NCBI RefSeq assembly: GCF_002095535.1
Contig: NZ_MLJI01000001.1
Location: 248,001-312,000 of the forward strand
DNA length: 64,000 bases
Source: Pantoea cypripedii
GTDB lineage: Bacteria > Pseudomonadota > Gammaproteobacteria > Enterobacterales > Enterobacteriaceae
Direction: 5' to 3'
In this document: in pieces, positions 1 to 9,458 of the stretch
How the letters are laid out: each line of letters starts with the position of its first letter
Position numbering within the stretch: the stretch's first letter is position 1
Position numbers and translations under genes: made by a program
The notes under the pieces: model-generated
What the model was told of the DNA's origin: nothing
The model's database searches: none
What the model saw: only the letters and a program-made list of their open reading frames with translations

Positions 1-887
1 AGCAGTTCGCCATCGGCGGGTAAGCGCCCCCCGGCAGCGACTTCAATCACATCGCCGGGCTGCAAATCCGCCAGCGCGACCTGCTGGCGCTGCGTGCCGC
101 GCACACGGATGGCGGTGTCGGGACGCAGTGCCATCAGCGCAGTCACGCCACGGCGGGCGCGGGTGGCCGCATAGGCTTCCAGTCGTTCCCCCAGCTGGAA
201 CAGCAGCAGCACCATCGCCGCTTCGGCGTGTGCGCCAATCACCAGCGCACCGGCGGCGGCCAGCGTCATCAGGGTTTCGATACTGAAGGGGGAGCCGCTG
301 CGCAGCAAACGCCAGGCACTGCGCGCGATCGGCAATAAACCGACCAGGGTGGTGGCAATAAACAGACGATCGCCCCAGACGGGCGAGACCTGGCTCAGCA
401 GCCAGCTGGCGAGCATTAACACGCCCAGCAGCAGCAAACCGGCATTTTCCTGTAAACGGCTGGGCTGAATCTGTGGATCGGAGGAGATCAGGCTGAAACC
501 AGCGTTTTTCACCGCCTGCTCAATGGCTGGACGAATATCGTTTTCAGCATCGACGACCAGTTTTTCACTGGCAAAGATCACGCGGGCGCTGTGCACCTGC
601 GGCAGTTTTTGTACCGCGTTTTCGATTTTGCGGGCGCAGCTCGGGCAATCCATGCCAGCAATTTGCCAGCGGAATTGTTGGGTGCCAGGGCCGGGCCTGT
701 CGCTTTCTTCGTCGGCGTCGCCACCGCCGGGACTGCCGCTGTCGTAGCAGTCACAGCTGCTTTCTGGCGTTACCGGTTGGGCGGCGGAAATTTGGAGCGT
801 CACCGGGCGGGCGCTGCTGATGCCGCACAGTGGCTGCGGTTTGCTGTGGTTTTTAGTACAGCCGCAGGGGTGAGAATGTTGATGCAT
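1..887 (-). CDS. zntA: Zn(II)/Cd(II)/Pb(II) P1B-type ATPase, C-terminus beyond window
   Basis: Inner-membrane pump that exports zinc, cadmium and lead from the cytosol. Only the first 295 codons are in the window. The start at 887 follows a strong GGAGG ribosome site. The N-terminus is rich in His and Cys, with a CDC motif near residue 46. A heavy-metal-associated domain follows, with GMDCPSCARK (metal-binding Cys81 and Cys84). From about residue 125 the first hydrophobic segments appear, and near the edge the start of the actuator domain (RLPADGEL). The catalytic DKTGT motif lies outside. Same strand as yhhN and just downstream of it, as in E. coli. The promoter at 929-960 makes a metal-responsive role nearly certain. 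Confidence 0.95.
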   Translation of the reverse strand, partial: MHQHSHPCGCTKNHSKPQPLCGISSARPVTLQISAAQPVTPESSCDCYDSGSPGGGDADEESDRPGPGTQQFRWQIAGMDCPSCARKIENAVQKLPQVHSARVIFASEKLVVDAENDIRPAIEQAVKNAGFSLISSDPQIQPSRLQENAGLLLLGVLMLASWLLSQVSPVWGDRLFIATTLVGLLPIARSAWRLLRSGSPFSIETLMTLAAAGALVIGAHAEAAMVLLLFQLGERLEAYAATRARRGVTALMALRPDTAIRVRGTQRQQVALADLQPGDVIEVAAGGRLPADGEL

Positions 888-928
888 GTAACCTCCGGAT
901 TCAGGGACGGGCATTAACCCGTACCCTG

Positions 929-960
929 ATGCTACACTCTGGAGTGGACTCCAGAGTCAA
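929..960 (-). promoter_or_regulatory. ZntR-activated promoter of zntA
   Basis: On the minus strand a -35 TTGACT (960-955) and a -10 TAGCAT (934-929) are separated by 20 bp instead of 17. The spacer carries the palindrome CTCTGGAGT-CC-ACTCCAGAG. An overlong spacer with an internal dyad is the hallmark of MerR-family promoters, and the sequence closely resembles the known E. coli zntA promoter bound by ZntR. zntR itself is not in the window. Confidence 0.92.
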
Positions 961-980
961 GCGTTAAGGTTACTTTTTCT

Positions 981-1610
981 TCAGTTGATCCATAAAGAAC
1001 GCACAATCATAAAGTGACCGGCGAAGTAGCAGGCCGCCACGATAGCACTGTCGGCACTGACCCGGCGGCGATAATGCGTGATAAACCAGATGATATTCGC
1101 CAGCAGCAACAGCCCGGCACCGACCAGCAGCGAGAAGCTGTAATCAGTCGGACGGAAGAAGTAGTTCTCGGCGGCCACCCAGTTCATCACCAGCGTCATA
1201 CCGATAAAGGTGCAAACCGGCCAGCGCAGTTCCTCCAGTTTCGTCCAGATGATGCCAATCAGCACCACGCCAATGATCAAGAGCGTGAGCGGGATCGGCC
1301 AGAAGAAACTCACCGTCATATGCGCGGCGAAGCTGATGGTGTAGAGCAGATGCGAAAGAAAGAACGCCCCAAGGGCATACAGCATCTGCTGGCGCGGTAG
1401 CAGCGTCAGGGCATCGCCAAGCAGTGTGGCGACCAGACCAGCCACAATCAGATAGTCGGTGGTGTTGAAGGTGGGCGCTTGCCAGGCCCAGGCTAACAGC
1501 AGCAGCAGGGTGACGGGTTTAAATAACCAGCGCTGCCATTGGGGGCCACGGTAGGTTGCATCGACATAGAGCCAACCGGAAAAAAGTACGGCAAGGAAAG
1601 ACCAAAGCAT
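981..1610 (-). CDS. yhhN: YhhN-family membrane protein (lysoplasmalogenase family)
   Basis: 209 residues, almost wholly hydrophobic, with about seven or eight predicted membrane segments, typical of the YhhN/TMEM86 family. Eukaryotic TMEM86B hydrolyses lysoplasmalogen; the bacterial role is not settled, so the function is family-level only. The start at 1610 follows GGGAGAAAAC. It lies immediately upstream of zntA on the same strand, but zntA has its own ZntR promoter in the gap. It is divergent from yhhM. The neighbourhood rsmD-yhhL-yhhM-yhhN-zntA matches E. coli. Confidence 0.9.
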   Translation of the reverse strand: MLWSFLAVLFSGWLYVDATYRGPQWQRWLFKPVTLLLLLAWAWQAPTFNTTDYLIVAGLVATLLGDALTLLPRQQMLYALGAFFLSHLLYTISFAAHMTVSFFWPIPLTLLIIGVVLIGIIWTKLEELRWPVCTFIGMTLVMNWVAAENYFFRPTDYSFSLLVGAGLLLLANIIWFITHYRRRVSADSAIVAACYFAGHFMIVRSLWIN

Positions 1611-1775
1611 GTTTTCTCCCTTTTTCTGGACGTGTTGTCCGCCAGTCTGATGAATTTTCCCAAAATCGCCAACCCAGTGTATGTTACCGGCGATGAATGT
1701 GACAATCGGGCAACTCTGGTTGTATGCTTTGTCGTCTTTACCTTTCCGACACTAACGCAAAGCACGAGCGAAAAC

Positions 1776-2132
1776 ATGAGCAAACCACCGCTACTCTTTT
1801 TTATCGTTCTGGCGATTATTGCCGTTTTGGCGACCCGTCAGTTTATTAAACAGCGCCGCGAAACCGCGGTGAACGATGCTTCTCCGATCCGCTCCCTGAG
1901 TGTAGAGGTTAAAACCAAGCGTGAATATCCGTCACCCAATCGCCGCTCGCGTCAGCGCGAAGTGATTGCCGGGGAAGATATGCGTTATGAAGCCTGGTTC
2001 CATCCTCTGAATGGCGCCGGGGATTTCAAATTGATCATCAATGCTGGCGATTATCATCAGATGGATAAAGGCGTGAAGGGCGAGCTGAAAATGCAGGGCA
2101 GCCGGTTCGTGAGTTTTACGCCGGTGCCCTGA
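1776..2132 (+). CDS. yhhM: DUF2500 family membrane-anchored protein YhhM
   Basis: 118 residues beginning MSKPPLLFF. One N-terminal membrane segment (about residues 4-22) is followed by a basic, soluble domain of the DUF2500 type. The reading frame stays open further upstream to 1539, but that extension overlaps the yhhN start antisense and looks unlike protein. The ATG at 1776 gives the usual family length. No biochemical function is known. It is convergent with yhhL; the gap holds a hairpin (ACATTATCC and GGGTAATGT around TTTC, 2148-2169) that may terminate transcription. Confidence 0.85.
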   Translation: MSKPPLLFFIVLAIIAVLATRQFIKQRRETAVNDASPIRSLSVEVKTKREYPSPNRRSRQREVIAGEDMRYEAWFHPLNGAGDFKLIINAGDYHQMDKGVKGELKMQGSRFVSFTPVP

Positions 2133-2150
2133 TCGGTACGGGAAGCAACA

Positions 2151-2423
2151 TTATCCTTTCGGGTAATGTTTCTTCTGCCATGCCAGCAGTTCAAATACGC
2201 CAAAAAAGAAAATCTTCCATTGCGTGGCTTGTCCCAGCTTTGGCGCTTCTTTCGGCTGCGTGGCGCGCAGCAACACCAGCTGCAATCCATGCATGATGAT
2301 CATAAAGAACAGCGCGACATGCACAAAATAGCGCAGCGGCACAGGAAACGGGTGCACCAGATTCAGCAGTAAAAATGCCCAGACGCAGATCATCAATAAA
2401 CGTCCCAGATTAAGCCACATCAC
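2151..2423 (-). CDS. yhhL: DUF1145 family small membrane protein YhhL
   Basis: 90 residues with about three hydrophobic segments. Recognised as the DUF1145/YhhL family from sequence and from its position after rsmD. The start overlaps the rsmD stop by 4 nt (ATGA type), so translation is probably coupled to rsmD. Function unknown. Confidence 0.88.
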   Translation of the reverse strand: MMWLNLGRLLMICVWAFLLLNLVHPFPVPLRYFVHVALFFMIIMHGLQLVLLRATQPKEAPKLGQATQWKIFFFGVFELLAWQKKHYPKG

Positions 2424-3010
2424 GCATCTCCTTGTTGGCGTTGGTATAAGCGATAGGCGACTTGCCCGGCAATTTTCTCGCGATAAAGATCCCAGTTAGC
2501 AGGCACCGGTAACGCGCCATGTTCCACTTCGCTTTCGACATAGATTAGCGCTTCTTCCGCCAGCCAGCCGTTTTGCTCCAGCAGGGCCAGCGTCTCCTGT
2601 AATAACCCCTTACGAAATGGCGGATCGACGAACACCACATCAAAAGGCTCACCCGGCTGGCTCAGCCATTGCAGCGTATTGGTTTGTACGACTTTGCCGT
2701 TACTGGCACGCAGCGTTTGCAGGTTTTGCGTCAGTTGCTGCGCCACCGGGCGTTCCAGCTCCAGCAGCGTGGCGGAGGCGGCAAAACGCGACAGCGCTTC
2801 CAGTCCGAGCGCGCCGCTGCCAGCAAAACAATCCAGGCAACGCGCCTGCTGAATATCCGGGGCCAGCCAGTTAAACAGGGTTTCACGTACCCGATCGGTG
2901 GTCGGACGCAGGCCCGTGCTATCGGGGACCGGCAATTTGCGGCCGCGCCACTGGCCACCAATGATGCGGATCTGACCAGCAGCGCCGCTGCTGCGGGGGG
3001 ATTTACTCAT
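2420..3010 (-). CDS. rsmD: 16S rRNA (guanine(966)-N2)-methyltransferase
   Basis: Methylates N2 of G966 in 16S rRNA of the 30S subunit using S-adenosylmethionine. A Rossmann methyltransferase fold is visible: LDCFAGSGALGLEAL is the SAM-binding motif I, and FVDPPFR is the catalytic (D/N)PPF motif IV. About 196 residues, normal for the family. The ATG at 3010 (MSKSPRSSG) is chosen because it matches the E. coli N-terminus; a GTG at 3019 in frame would add three residues. It is divergent from ftsY and leads the rsmD-yhhL pair. Confidence 0.95.
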   Translation of the reverse strand: MSKSPRSSGAAGQIRIIGGQWRGRKLPVPDSTGLRPTTDRVRETLFNWLAPDIQQARCLDCFAGSGALGLEALSRFAASATLLELERPVAQQLTQNLQTLRASNGKVVQTNTLQWLSQPGEPFDVVFVDPPFRKGLLQETLALLEQNGWLAEEALIYVESEVEHGALPVPANWDLYREKIAGQVAYRLYQRQQGDA

Positions 3011-3240
3011 TTTGCTCACAACTCGTCATAATTTGTTGCGTAGTTTAACGGGCGTGGCAGGCAGAAGAAACGTAAAAAAGGGTGCTGTGGTGCGCTGGCT
3101 GGAAAGTGTTAGACTAGTGAGTTGGTATGGCACGCGTAATTCACTGATTTTTACGCGGCTCACAACCTGTAAATTGAATTTTTTATCCCCTGGGAACAGC
3201 GTGCTACCGGGAATAAGCCATCGAGGAGTGTAGTCACACA

Positions 3241-4614
3241 ATGGCAAAAGAGAAAAAACGCGGCTTTTTTTCTTGGCTAGGTTTTGGCAAAGAAGAAGAG
3301 ACGCAACAGCCAGCGGAAGATAAGCAGCAACCTGCTGAAGTCGCTCAGGAGCCAGCCGTTGAGGAGAGCGCGTTAGATCGCGCCGAAGCGCAGGCTGAAG
3401 CAACCGTCGCCGTCACTGAACAGGTGGCCGAACAGCAGGCCGAGCCGGTTATTGCCGTCGTTGAAGAAGAGGTTGTGCCGGTAGCGATCGCTCAACCGGA
3501 AGTTGCGCCGATTGAAGAACAGCCAGAGCCTGAAGCGCTGGCGCAGGACGATGACATCGCGCTGAGCGATGAAGAACTGGAAGCGCTGGCACTGGCTGAA
3601 ACGGCGCCTGAGGAAGCGGCAGCGGAGGACACCGTCAGCGATCTGCCGCTGGCTGCCGCGCCGATTGTTCAGCAGGAGCAGGAGCGTCCAACCAAAGAGG
3701 GCTTCTTTGCCCGTCTGAAACGCAGCCTGGTAAAAACCCGTGAAAACCTCGGTTCCGGATTTATCGGGCTGTTCCGCGGCAAGAAAATCGATGACGATCT
3801 GTTTGAGGAGCTGGAAGAACAGCTGCTGATTGCGGACGTTGGCGTCGAAACCACGCGCCGTATTATCACCAATCTGACCCAGCAGGCGAACCGTAAACAG
3901 CTGCGCGATGCAGAAGCCTTATACGGTTTACTGAAGGCAGAGATGGCCGGCATTCTCGACAAAGTCGATGCACCACTGGATGTTGCGGGCAAAACGCCGT
4001 TCGTCATTCTGATGGTGGGTGTCAACGGCGTGGGTAAAACCACCACCATCGGTAAGCTGGCGCGTCAGTACCAGGCCGAAGGGAAATCTGTGATGCTGGC
4101 GGCAGGCGATACGTTCCGCGCCGCTGCGGTTGAGCAGCTTCAGGTTTGGGGCCAGCGCAATAACATCCCGGTTATCGCGCAGCATACCGGTGCCGATTCC
4201 GCGTCAGTGATTTTTGATGCCATCCAGGCAGCGAAAGCGCGTAATGTCGATGTCCTGATTGCCGATACGGCGGGTCGTCTGCAGAACAAATCGCACCTGA
4301 TGGAAGAACTGAAGAAAATCACCCGTGTGATGAAAAAGCTGGATGAAGATGCGCCGCACGAAGTGATGCTGACGATTGATGCCAGCACCGGGCAAAACGC
4401 GATTAGCCAGGCCAAACTGTTCCATGAGGCGGTGGGTCTGACTGGCATCACGCTAACAAAACTGGATGGCACCGCGAAAGGCGGTGTGATCTTCTCGGTT
4501 GCCGATCAGTTTGGCATTCCGATTCGTTATATCGGTGTCGGGGAAGGCATCGAGGATTTACGGCCGTTTAAGGCCGCAGACTTTATTGAGGCACTGTTTG
4601 CCCGAGAGGACTAA
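3241..4614 (+). CDS. ftsY: Signal recognition particle receptor FtsY
   Basis: GTPase that docks SRP-ribosome complexes at the SecYEG translocon for co-translational membrane insertion. 457 residues. An N-terminal membrane-binding segment (MAKEKKRGFFSWLGFG) is followed by a very acidic Glu/Ala/Pro-rich A domain to about residue 150, then a second amphipathic stretch (EGFFARLKRSL). The NG domain has G1 GVNGVGKTTT at about 260, DTAGR at 342-346 and TKLDG at 406-410. The acidic region varies in length between species. A good AGGAG site precedes the ATG. First gene of ftsY-ftsE-ftsX; ftsE starts 5 nt after its stop. Confidence 0.98.
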   Translation: MAKEKKRGFFSWLGFGKEEETQQPAEDKQQPAEVAQEPAVEESALDRAEAQAEATVAVTEQVAEQQAEPVIAVVEEEVVPVAIAQPEVAPIEEQPEPEALAQDDDIALSDEELEALALAETAPEEAAAEDTVSDLPLAAAPIVQQEQERPTKEGFFARLKRSLVKTRENLGSGFIGLFRGKKIDDDLFEELEEQLLIADVGVETTRRIITNLTQQANRKQLRDAEALYGLLKAEMAGILDKVDAPLDVAGKTPFVILMVGVNGVGKTTTIGKLARQYQAEGKSVMLAAGDTFRAAAVEQLQVWGQRNNIPVIAQHTGADSASVIFDAIQAAKARNVDVLIADTAGRLQNKSHLMEELKKITRVMKKLDEDAPHEVMLTIDASTGQNAISQAKLFHEAVGLTGITLTKLDGTAKGGVIFSVADQFGIPIRYIGVGEGIEDLRPFKAADFIEALFARED

Positions 4615-4619
4615 TTGGG

Positions 4620-5288
4620 ATGATTCGCTTTGAAGAGGTCAGTAAGGCATATCTGGGCGGACGCCAGGCGCTCCAGGGGGTGGATTTCCATCTGCGCCCC
4701 GGCGAAATGGCGTTTCTGACCGGCCACTCTGGCGCGGGGAAAAGTACCTTACTGAAGCTGATTTGTGGCATTGAGCGCCCGAGCGCCGGGCAGATCTGGT
4801 TCAGCGGGCACGACATTACCCGGCTGCGGAATAGCGAAGTGCCCTTTTTACGTCGCCAGATTGGCATGATCTTCCAGGATCACCATCTGCTGATGGACCG
4901 TTCAGTGTATGACAACGTGGCAATCCCGCTGATTATCTCGGGTGCCAGCGGTGAGGACATCCGTCGTCGCGTGTCGGCGGCGCTGGATAAAGTCGGCCTG
5001 CTCGACAAAGCGAAAAGTTTCCCGATTCAGCTTTCTGGCGGTGAACAACAGCGCGTCGGGATTGCCCGTGCCGTGGTGAATAAACCCGCAGTTTTGCTGG
5101 CGGATGAACCGACCGGTAACCTTGATGAAGCGTTGTCAGAAGATATTTTGCGCCTGTTTGAAGAGTTCAATCGCGTGGGTGTCACGGTATTGATGGCGAC
5201 CCATGATATGGGACTGATCGCCCGGCGTAACTACCGCATGATGACGCTCAATCAGGGACGCCTGCACGGAGGCCATGATGGTCAATAA
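4620..5288 (+). CDS. ftsE: Cell division ATP-binding protein FtsE
   Basis: ATPase of the FtsEX complex, which sits in the divisome and gates peptidoglycan hydrolases through EnvC. 222 residues with all ABC ATPase motifs: Walker [10 protein letters not shown] (35-43), signature LSGGEQQR, Walker [13 protein letters not shown], and the switch His in MATHD. Its 3' end overlaps the ftsX start by 14 nt, so the two are translationally coupled. Confidence 0.98.
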   Translation: MIRFEEVSKAYLGGRQALQGVDFHLRPGEMAFLTGHSGAGKSTLLKLICGIERPSAGQIWFSGHDITRLRNSEVPFLRRQIGMIFQDHHLLMDRSVYDNVAIPLIISGASGEDIRRRVSAALDKVGLLDKAKSFPIQLSGGEQQRVGIARAVVNKPAVLLADEPTGNLDEALSEDILRLFEEFNRVGVTVLMATHDMGLIARRNYRMMTLNQGRLHGGHDGQ

Positions 5289-6261
5289 ACGCAATAAGCG
5301 CCCCCCTGCGCCGAAAGCGAAGCAACAGCCGAAAAGCAAAGCGCTGAAGGGCGGTTGGCAGGAACAATGGCGCTATGCGCTGCGCGGCACGCTGTCAGAT
5401 ATGTGGCGTCAGCCGCTGGCGACGCTGCTGACGGTGATGGTTATCGCTATTTCGCTGACGCTGCCGAGCGTCTGCTATATGGTGTGGAAAAACGTCAGTC
5501 AGGCGGCGACCCAGTGGTATCCGGCGCCGCAGCTGACGGTGTATCTCTCCAAAACGCTGGATGATACCGCCGCAGAAAACGTCACCGCACAGCTTAAGCA
5601 GCTGGACGGCGTGGATAACGTCAATTATCTGACGCGTGAAGAGGCGCTCAACGAGTTCCGCAACTGGTCTGGTTTTGGTGGTGCAATGGACATGCTGGAG
5701 CAGAATCCGTTGCCTGCGGTGGCGATCATCACCCCGAAGCTGAATTTCCAGAACTCCGATACCATGGCGAATCTGCGCGACCGCGTGGCGAAAGTGCAGG
5801 GCGTGGATGAAGTGCGGATGGACGACAGCTGGTTTGCCCGTCTGGCGGCGCTGACCGGTCTGGTCGGACAAATTGCCTCGATGATCGGCCTGTTGATGGT
5901 GATTGCGGTGTTCCTGGTGATTGGTAACAGCGTGCGCCTTAGCATCTTTGCCCGTCGCGATACCATTAATGTGCAGAAGCTGATCGGTGCCACCGACGGC
6001 TTTATTCTGCGTCCGTTCCTGTATGGCGGTGCCTTGCTCGGTTTTAGCGGTGCGGTGTTGTCGCTGATCCTGTCGGAAGTGCTGGTGCTGCGTCTGCAAT
6101 CCGTGGTGGCGCAGGTGGCCACGGTGTTCGGCACCACCTTTGTTCTGGAAGGGTTTTCCTGGGATGAAGGGCTGCTGCTGCTGCTGATTGCTGCAATTAT
6201 TGGCTGGATTGCCGCCTGGCTGGCGACAGTACAACATTTACGCCGATTTACGCCGCAGTAA
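5275..6261 (+). CDS. ftsX: Cell division permease-like protein FtsX
   Basis: Membrane partner of FtsE. 328 residues. A basic, Lys/Arg/Pro-rich cytoplasmic tail (about 1-35) precedes TM1 (about 50-72), a large periplasmic loop (about 75-195) that contacts EnvC, and three more TM segments in the C-terminal FtsX domain (about 200-325). Tandem ATG codons at 5275 and 5278 make the exact start ambiguous by one residue. The basic tail is shorter than in E. coli (352 residues overall). Followed by a terminator. Confidence 0.97.
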   Translation: MMVNKRNKRPPAPKAKQQPKSKALKGGWQEQWRYALRGTLSDMWRQPLATLLTVMVIAISLTLPSVCYMVWKNVSQAATQWYPAPQLTVYLSKTLDDTAAENVTAQLKQLDGVDNVNYLTREEALNEFRNWSGFGGAMDMLEQNPLPAVAIITPKLNFQNSDTMANLRDRVAKVQGVDEVRMDDSWFARLAALTGLVGQIASMIGLLMVIAVFLVIGNSVRLSIFARRDTINVQKLIGATDGFILRPFLYGGALLGFSGAVLSLILSEVLVLRLQSVVAQVATVFGTTFVLEGFSWDEGLLLLLIAAIIGWIAAWLATVQHLRRFTPQ

Positions 6262-6290
6262 ACGTCTGACACATTTTTTTGGTATAATAG

Positions 6291-6327
6291 TCCTCTGCTG
6301 CCGACACTCGGGCGCAGAGGATTTTTT
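6291..6327 (+). terminator. Rho-independent terminator after ftsX
   Basis: TCCTCTGC pairs with GCAGAGGA (6291-6298 with 6314-6321), and the hairpin is followed by six T residues. It ends the ftsYEX operon and isolates rpoH. Confidence 0.85.
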
Positions 6328-6376
6328 CTCCGCTTCCCTTCCTGTCATCTGTGTGTAAAATATTCACTGTTACTAT

Positions 6377-6404
6377 GGAACTTGTGGATAACTTTGATCT
6401 CTAA
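6377..6404 (+). promoter_or_regulatory. Sigma-E promoter of rpoH with overlapping DnaA box
   Basis: GGAACTT (6377-6383) and TCTAA (6400-6404) are 16 bp apart, matching the sigma-E consensus and closely resembling E. coli rpoH promoter P3. A perfect DnaA box (TGTGGATAA, reverse of TTATCCACA) lies at 6383-6391 within the spacer, as in E. coli where DnaA represses rpoH. This links sigma-32 synthesis to envelope stress and replication state. Confidence 0.85.
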
Positions 6405-6509
6405 GTTCGGTAGCACAGATTGCTTTCGGATTTCGGGTGACGTTGACATACTGTATCGTCTGCCCAAAGAAATGTGCGGCAATATTCAACTGAATTTGTG
6501 AGGGTTTGA

Positions 6510-7367
6510 ATGACCAAAGAAATGCAAACTTTAGCTATTGCTCCTCTTGGTAACCTGGAATCGTATATCCGGGCCGCCAACGTCTGGCCGATGCTATCGG
6601 CAGAAGAGGAAAAAGCGCTGGCTGAACGGCTGCATTACCAGGGCGATCTGGATGCAGCTAAGACGCTGATCCTGTCTCATCTGCGCTTTGTTGTTCATAT
6701 CGCTCGTAACTATTCCGGTTACGGCTTGCCACAGGCGGACCTGATTCAGGAAGGCAACATCGGCCTGATGAAGGCGGTGCGCCGCTTCAATCCTGAAGTG
6801 GGTGTGCGTCTGGTGTCGTTTGCCGTGCACTGGATTAAAGCTGAGATTCACGAGTACGTACTACGTAACTGGCGTATCGTGAAGGTCGCTACCACCAAAG
6901 CACAGCGTAAGCTGTTCTTTAATCTGCGTAAAACCAAGCAGCGTCTGGGCTGGTTTAACCAGGACGAAGTGGAAATGGTAGCGCGTGAGCTGGGCGTGAG
7001 CAGCAAAGACGTGCGCGAAATGGAATCCCGTATGGCAGCGCAGGACATGACTTTCGACATGTCGTCTGATGACGAAAGTGGCGAAAGCAAAAGCATGGCT
7101 CCGGTGCTGTATCTGCAGGATAAAACCTCTGACTTTGCCGACGGCATCGAAGAGGATAACTGGGATGCGCACGCCGCCGACAAACTGACCGACGCGATGC
7201 AGGGGCTGGACGAGCGTAGTCAGCACATTATCCGTGCGCGCTGGCTGGATGAAGAAAACAAAACCACGTTGCAGGAACTGGCCGACCAATACGGCGTTTC
7301 CGCAGAGCGTGTGCGCCAGCTGGAAAAGAACGCCATGAAGAAACTGCGTATGGCGATTGAAGCCTGA
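6510..7367 (+). CDS. rpoH: RNA polymerase heat-shock sigma factor sigma-32
   Basis: Directs transcription of chaperone and protease genes. 285 residues of the sigma-70 family, group 3. Region 2 contains the core-binding motif [14 protein letters not shown] and the -10 recognition segment [18 protein letters not shown]. The RpoH box (about 132-140, [11 protein letters not shown]) is present. Region 4 ends with the HTH ([24 protein letters not shown]). The ATG follows GTGAGGGTTTGA. The 5' part of the coding region is nearly identical to the E. coli segment that forms the heat-sensing mRNA fold, so thermometer control is likely but was not folded here. Confidence 0.98.
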   Translation: MTKEMQTLAIAPLGNLESYIRAANVWPMLSAEEEKALAERLHYQGDLDAAKTLILSHLRFVVHIARNYSGYGLPQADLIQEGNIGLMKAVRRFNPEVGVRLVSFAVHWIKAEIHEYVLRNWRIVKVATTKAQRKLFFNLRKTKQRLGWFNQDEVEMVARELGVSSKDVREMESRMAAQDMTFDMSSDDESGESKSMAPVLYLQDKTSDFADGIEEDNWDAHAADKLTDAMQGLDERSQHIIRARWLDEENKTTLQELADQYGVSAERVRQLEKNAMKKLRMAIEA

Positions 7368-7384
7368 TAAGGCTCAGAAAAACA

Positions 7385-7409
7385 GGCGACTCCCGGAGTC
7401 GCCTTTTTT
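7385..7409 (+). terminator. Rho-independent terminator after rpoH
   Basis: GGCGACTC-CCG-GAGTCGCC followed by six T residues, 17 nt after the rpoH stop. Also lies just beyond the convergent panM end. Confidence 0.92.
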
Positions 7410-7420
7410 ATGCCCGCAAT

Positions 7421-7807
7421 TTATCGAATCCAGCCATCAACCTGCGCACGAAAACCGCAAGCCTGCATAAACGCGGCGCGTATGCCCTGGTTGGCCTCGC
7501 CGTCATCAGCAATCCACCAATCCGCCAGTGAGCTGTTCTGCGCCAGCGTCTCTTCCAGTAAATATTTGCCCACCCCACGGCGACGCGTGACTTCACGCAC
7601 GCTGAGATGGGTAATTTTTCCCTGAGTGCCCTGAATCGTCAGTTGCAGCGCCGCCAGCAGGCGGTCATTAAAACGCGCGGCATAGACACGCTGCGTTTCG
7701 CTGAGCTGAGCTTCCAGTTGCGAAATATCGAACTCAGGCCAGACTTTGGTCAGGTCGATACGATCCTGCGTCGTCAACGATGTTAAGCGCTGAATAGTGA
7801 GCTTCAT
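7421..7807 (-). CDS. panM: PanD maturation factor, GNAT-like
   Basis: Triggers self-cleavage of pro-PanD (aspartate decarboxylase) in pantothenate synthesis and senses CoA. 128 residues starting MKLTIQRL, matching E. coli PanM/YhhK (also PanZ). The acetyl-CoA-binding loop REVTRRRGVGKYLLEE is clear. An in-frame upstream ATG at 7837 would add ten residues but lies outside the conserved N-terminus. Convergent with rpoH. In E. coli the gene lies between livJ and livK; here only one liv binding-protein gene exists, on its other side. Confidence 0.92.
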   Translation of the reverse strand: MKLTIQRLTSLTTQDRIDLTKVWPEFDISQLEAQLSETQRVYAARFNDRLLAALQLTIQGTQGKITHLSVREVTRRRGVGKYLLEETLAQNSSLADWWIADDGEANQGIRAAFMQACGFRAQVDGWIR

Positions 7808-7837
7808 TACCCGTACCTGTACTAGTGCAAAGGGCAT

Positions 7838-8211
7838 AGTGTAGCGAATTTAGACAGTCAGAGCGCTGTCACTTTTTTTCGATAAAAACAGGTCAAACAA
7901 CATCCGGTTTGCCAGGATTGTGGTTTAACAGTCCGAGAGTTGCGCATTAAGCCAGCATAATGAGCTGGTAAGGTGGCTAAAATGTGGCCATAACAACCAG
8001 AGTATTCTGCTGTCTGACTTGGTCATTACTGAATATGTCAGTTGATTTACAGAAGAAAGTTCCTGTTTAATAACCTGAAAAATAACACCTTATTACCTAT
8101 AAATGCCAGAAAAGTGCGCTAACTCATTATTCCTGAATCAGTTTTCCTCTTTCACTGGCAGAAAATAAACCAACACACAACAGACACGACACAACAGATG
8201 GGGAAGTTCGC
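7838..8211 (+). other. 374-bp intergenic region upstream of livK
   Basis: No gene seen. It holds the divergent control regions of panM and livK. A plausible sigma-70 promoter for livK is TTGATT (8042-8047), an 18-bp spacer and TTTAAT (8066-8071). This leaves a leader of about 130 nt. Lrp control is known for liv genes in E. coli, but no specific site could be called. Confidence 0.5.
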
Positions 8212-9339
8212 ATGAAAATGAGTAAAGGACGCGCATTACTGGCGGGCTGCGTGGCGCTGGCGATGAGCCACGCGGCGCTGGCAAAAGACATCAAAATTGC
8301 CATCGTTGGTGCGGCAACCGGTCCGGTAGCCCAGTATGGCGACATGCAATTTACCGGTGCAGCGCAGGCCATCAAGGACATCAACGCCAAAGGCGGCGTC
8401 AACGGCGATAAGCTGGTGGGCGTGGAATATGATGATGCCTGTGACCCGAAACAAGCGGTAGCAGTGGCTAACAAAGTGGTTAACGATGGCATCAAATACG
8501 TTATCGGCCACCTCTGCTCCTCTTCAACCCAGCCTGCATCCGACATCTATAATGACGAAGGCGTGCTGATGATCACCCCGGCAGCTACCGCACCGGAACT
8601 GACGGCGCGTGGTTATGCTGATGTGATGCGCACCACCGGCCTCGACTCCGATCAGGGCCCGACAGCGGCTAACTACATCCTGGACACCATCAAACCGAAA
8701 CGTATCGCGGTGGTGCATGATAAGCAGCAGTATGGCCAGGGCCTGGCGGAATCCGTGCAGAAAACCCTGAAAGCCAAAGGCGGCAACGTGGTGCTGTTCG
8801 AGGGTATCACCGCCGGTGATAAGGATTTCTCCACTCTGATTGCGCGTCTGAAGAAAGATAACGTCGATTTCGTTTACTACGGTGGTTACTACCCGGAGCT
8901 GGGCCAGATTCTGCGCCAGGCGAAAGCGGCAGGCCTGAACGCGGGCTTTATGGGACCAGAGGGTGTGGGCAACGCTTCGCTGTCTAACATCGCGGGTGAT
9001 GCGTCTGAAGGCCTGTACGTGACGCTGCCGAAGCGTTATGACCAGCTGCCGGGCAACAAAGCCATCGTTGATGCTATCAAAGCCAACAGCGCACCGAACC
9101 GCAAAGATCCGACCGGTCCGTTCGTCTGGACCACCTATGCCGCGATTCAGTCACTGGTAGCCGGTATCGAACGCAGCAAAAGCGACGAGCCGGATGCTAT
9201 CGCGAAGAACCTGAAAGAAGGCGCACCAGTGCCGACAGTGATGGGCGACCTGAGCTGGGATCAGAAAGGTGACCTGAAGGGCTTCGAATTCGGCATCTTC
9301 AAGTGGCACAAAGACGGCTCATCTACAGCGATTAAGTAA
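8212..9339 (+). CDS. livK: Branched-chain amino acid ABC transporter, periplasmic binding protein
   Basis: Binds leucine and related amino acids in the periplasm for LivHMGF. 375 residues with a Sec signal peptide cleaved after ALA (about residue 24). The mature protein is a type I periplasmic fold with highly conserved ligand-loop sequences ([34 protein letters not shown]). Some stretches resemble E. coli LivJ and others LivK; the name livK is used because it directly precedes livH. The ATG follows GGGGAAG. E. coli carries two binding-protein genes here, and only one is seen. Confidence 0.95.
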   Translation: MKMSKGRALLAGCVALAMSHAALAKDIKIAIVGAATGPVAQYGDMQFTGAAQAIKDINAKGGVNGDKLVGVEYDDACDPKQAVAVANKVVNDGIKYVIGHLCSSSTQPASDIYNDEGVLMITPAATAPELTARGYADVMRTTGLDSDQGPTAANYILDTIKPKRIAVVHDKQQYGQGLAESVQKTLKAKGGNVVLFEGITAGDKDFSTLIARLKKDNVDFVYYGGYYPELGQILRQAKAAGLNAGFMGPEGVGNASLSNIAGDASEGLYVTLPKRYDQLPGNKAIVDAIKANSAPNRKDPTGPFVWTTYAAIQSLVAGIERSKSDEPDAIAKNLKEGAPVPTVMGDLSWDQKGDLKGFEFGIFKWHKDGSSTAIK

Positions 9340-9361
9340 TCGTTGCATCCAGCACGAAATC

Positions 9362-9383
9362 AGGGCGGCCTTCAGGTCGCCCT
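9362..9383 (+). terminator. Intergenic stem-loop between livK and livH
   Basis: AGGGCGGCC-TTCA-GGTCGCCCT, 23 nt after the livK stop, with no long T run. Such hairpins after binding-protein genes commonly stabilise the upstream mRNA and lower expression of the membrane components. Confidence 0.6.
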
Positions 9384-9458
9384 TCATCAAATCCGGTCAA
9401 TTTACCGCCAGTCGCGGTAACGATTTACCATCACGGACGTGTTTCTAAGGTACTTGTT

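Noticed and set aside
1539..1775. Upstream extension of yhhM
   Set aside because: Overlaps the start region of divergent yhhN and lacks resemblance to DUF2500; ATG 1776 gives the expected signal-anchor start.
5395..6237. 280-codon open frame antisense to ftsX (and similar long antisense frames under plsB, gntU, uvrA)
   Set aside because: Shadow frames produced by GC-rich codon bias of the sense gene; rich in His, Gln and Arg with no domain signal.
6283..6321. TATAAT immediately before the ftsX terminator hairpin, suggesting a tiny transcript
   Set aside because: No -35 element at proper distance (the expected place reads AAACGT), and the product would be only a terminator hairpin.
6443..6471. 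Second sigma-70 promoter for rpoH starting at TTGACA (6443-6448)
   Set aside because: A perfect -35 but no acceptable -10 at 16-18 bp; may be one of several rpoH promoters using other spacing, not supportable here.
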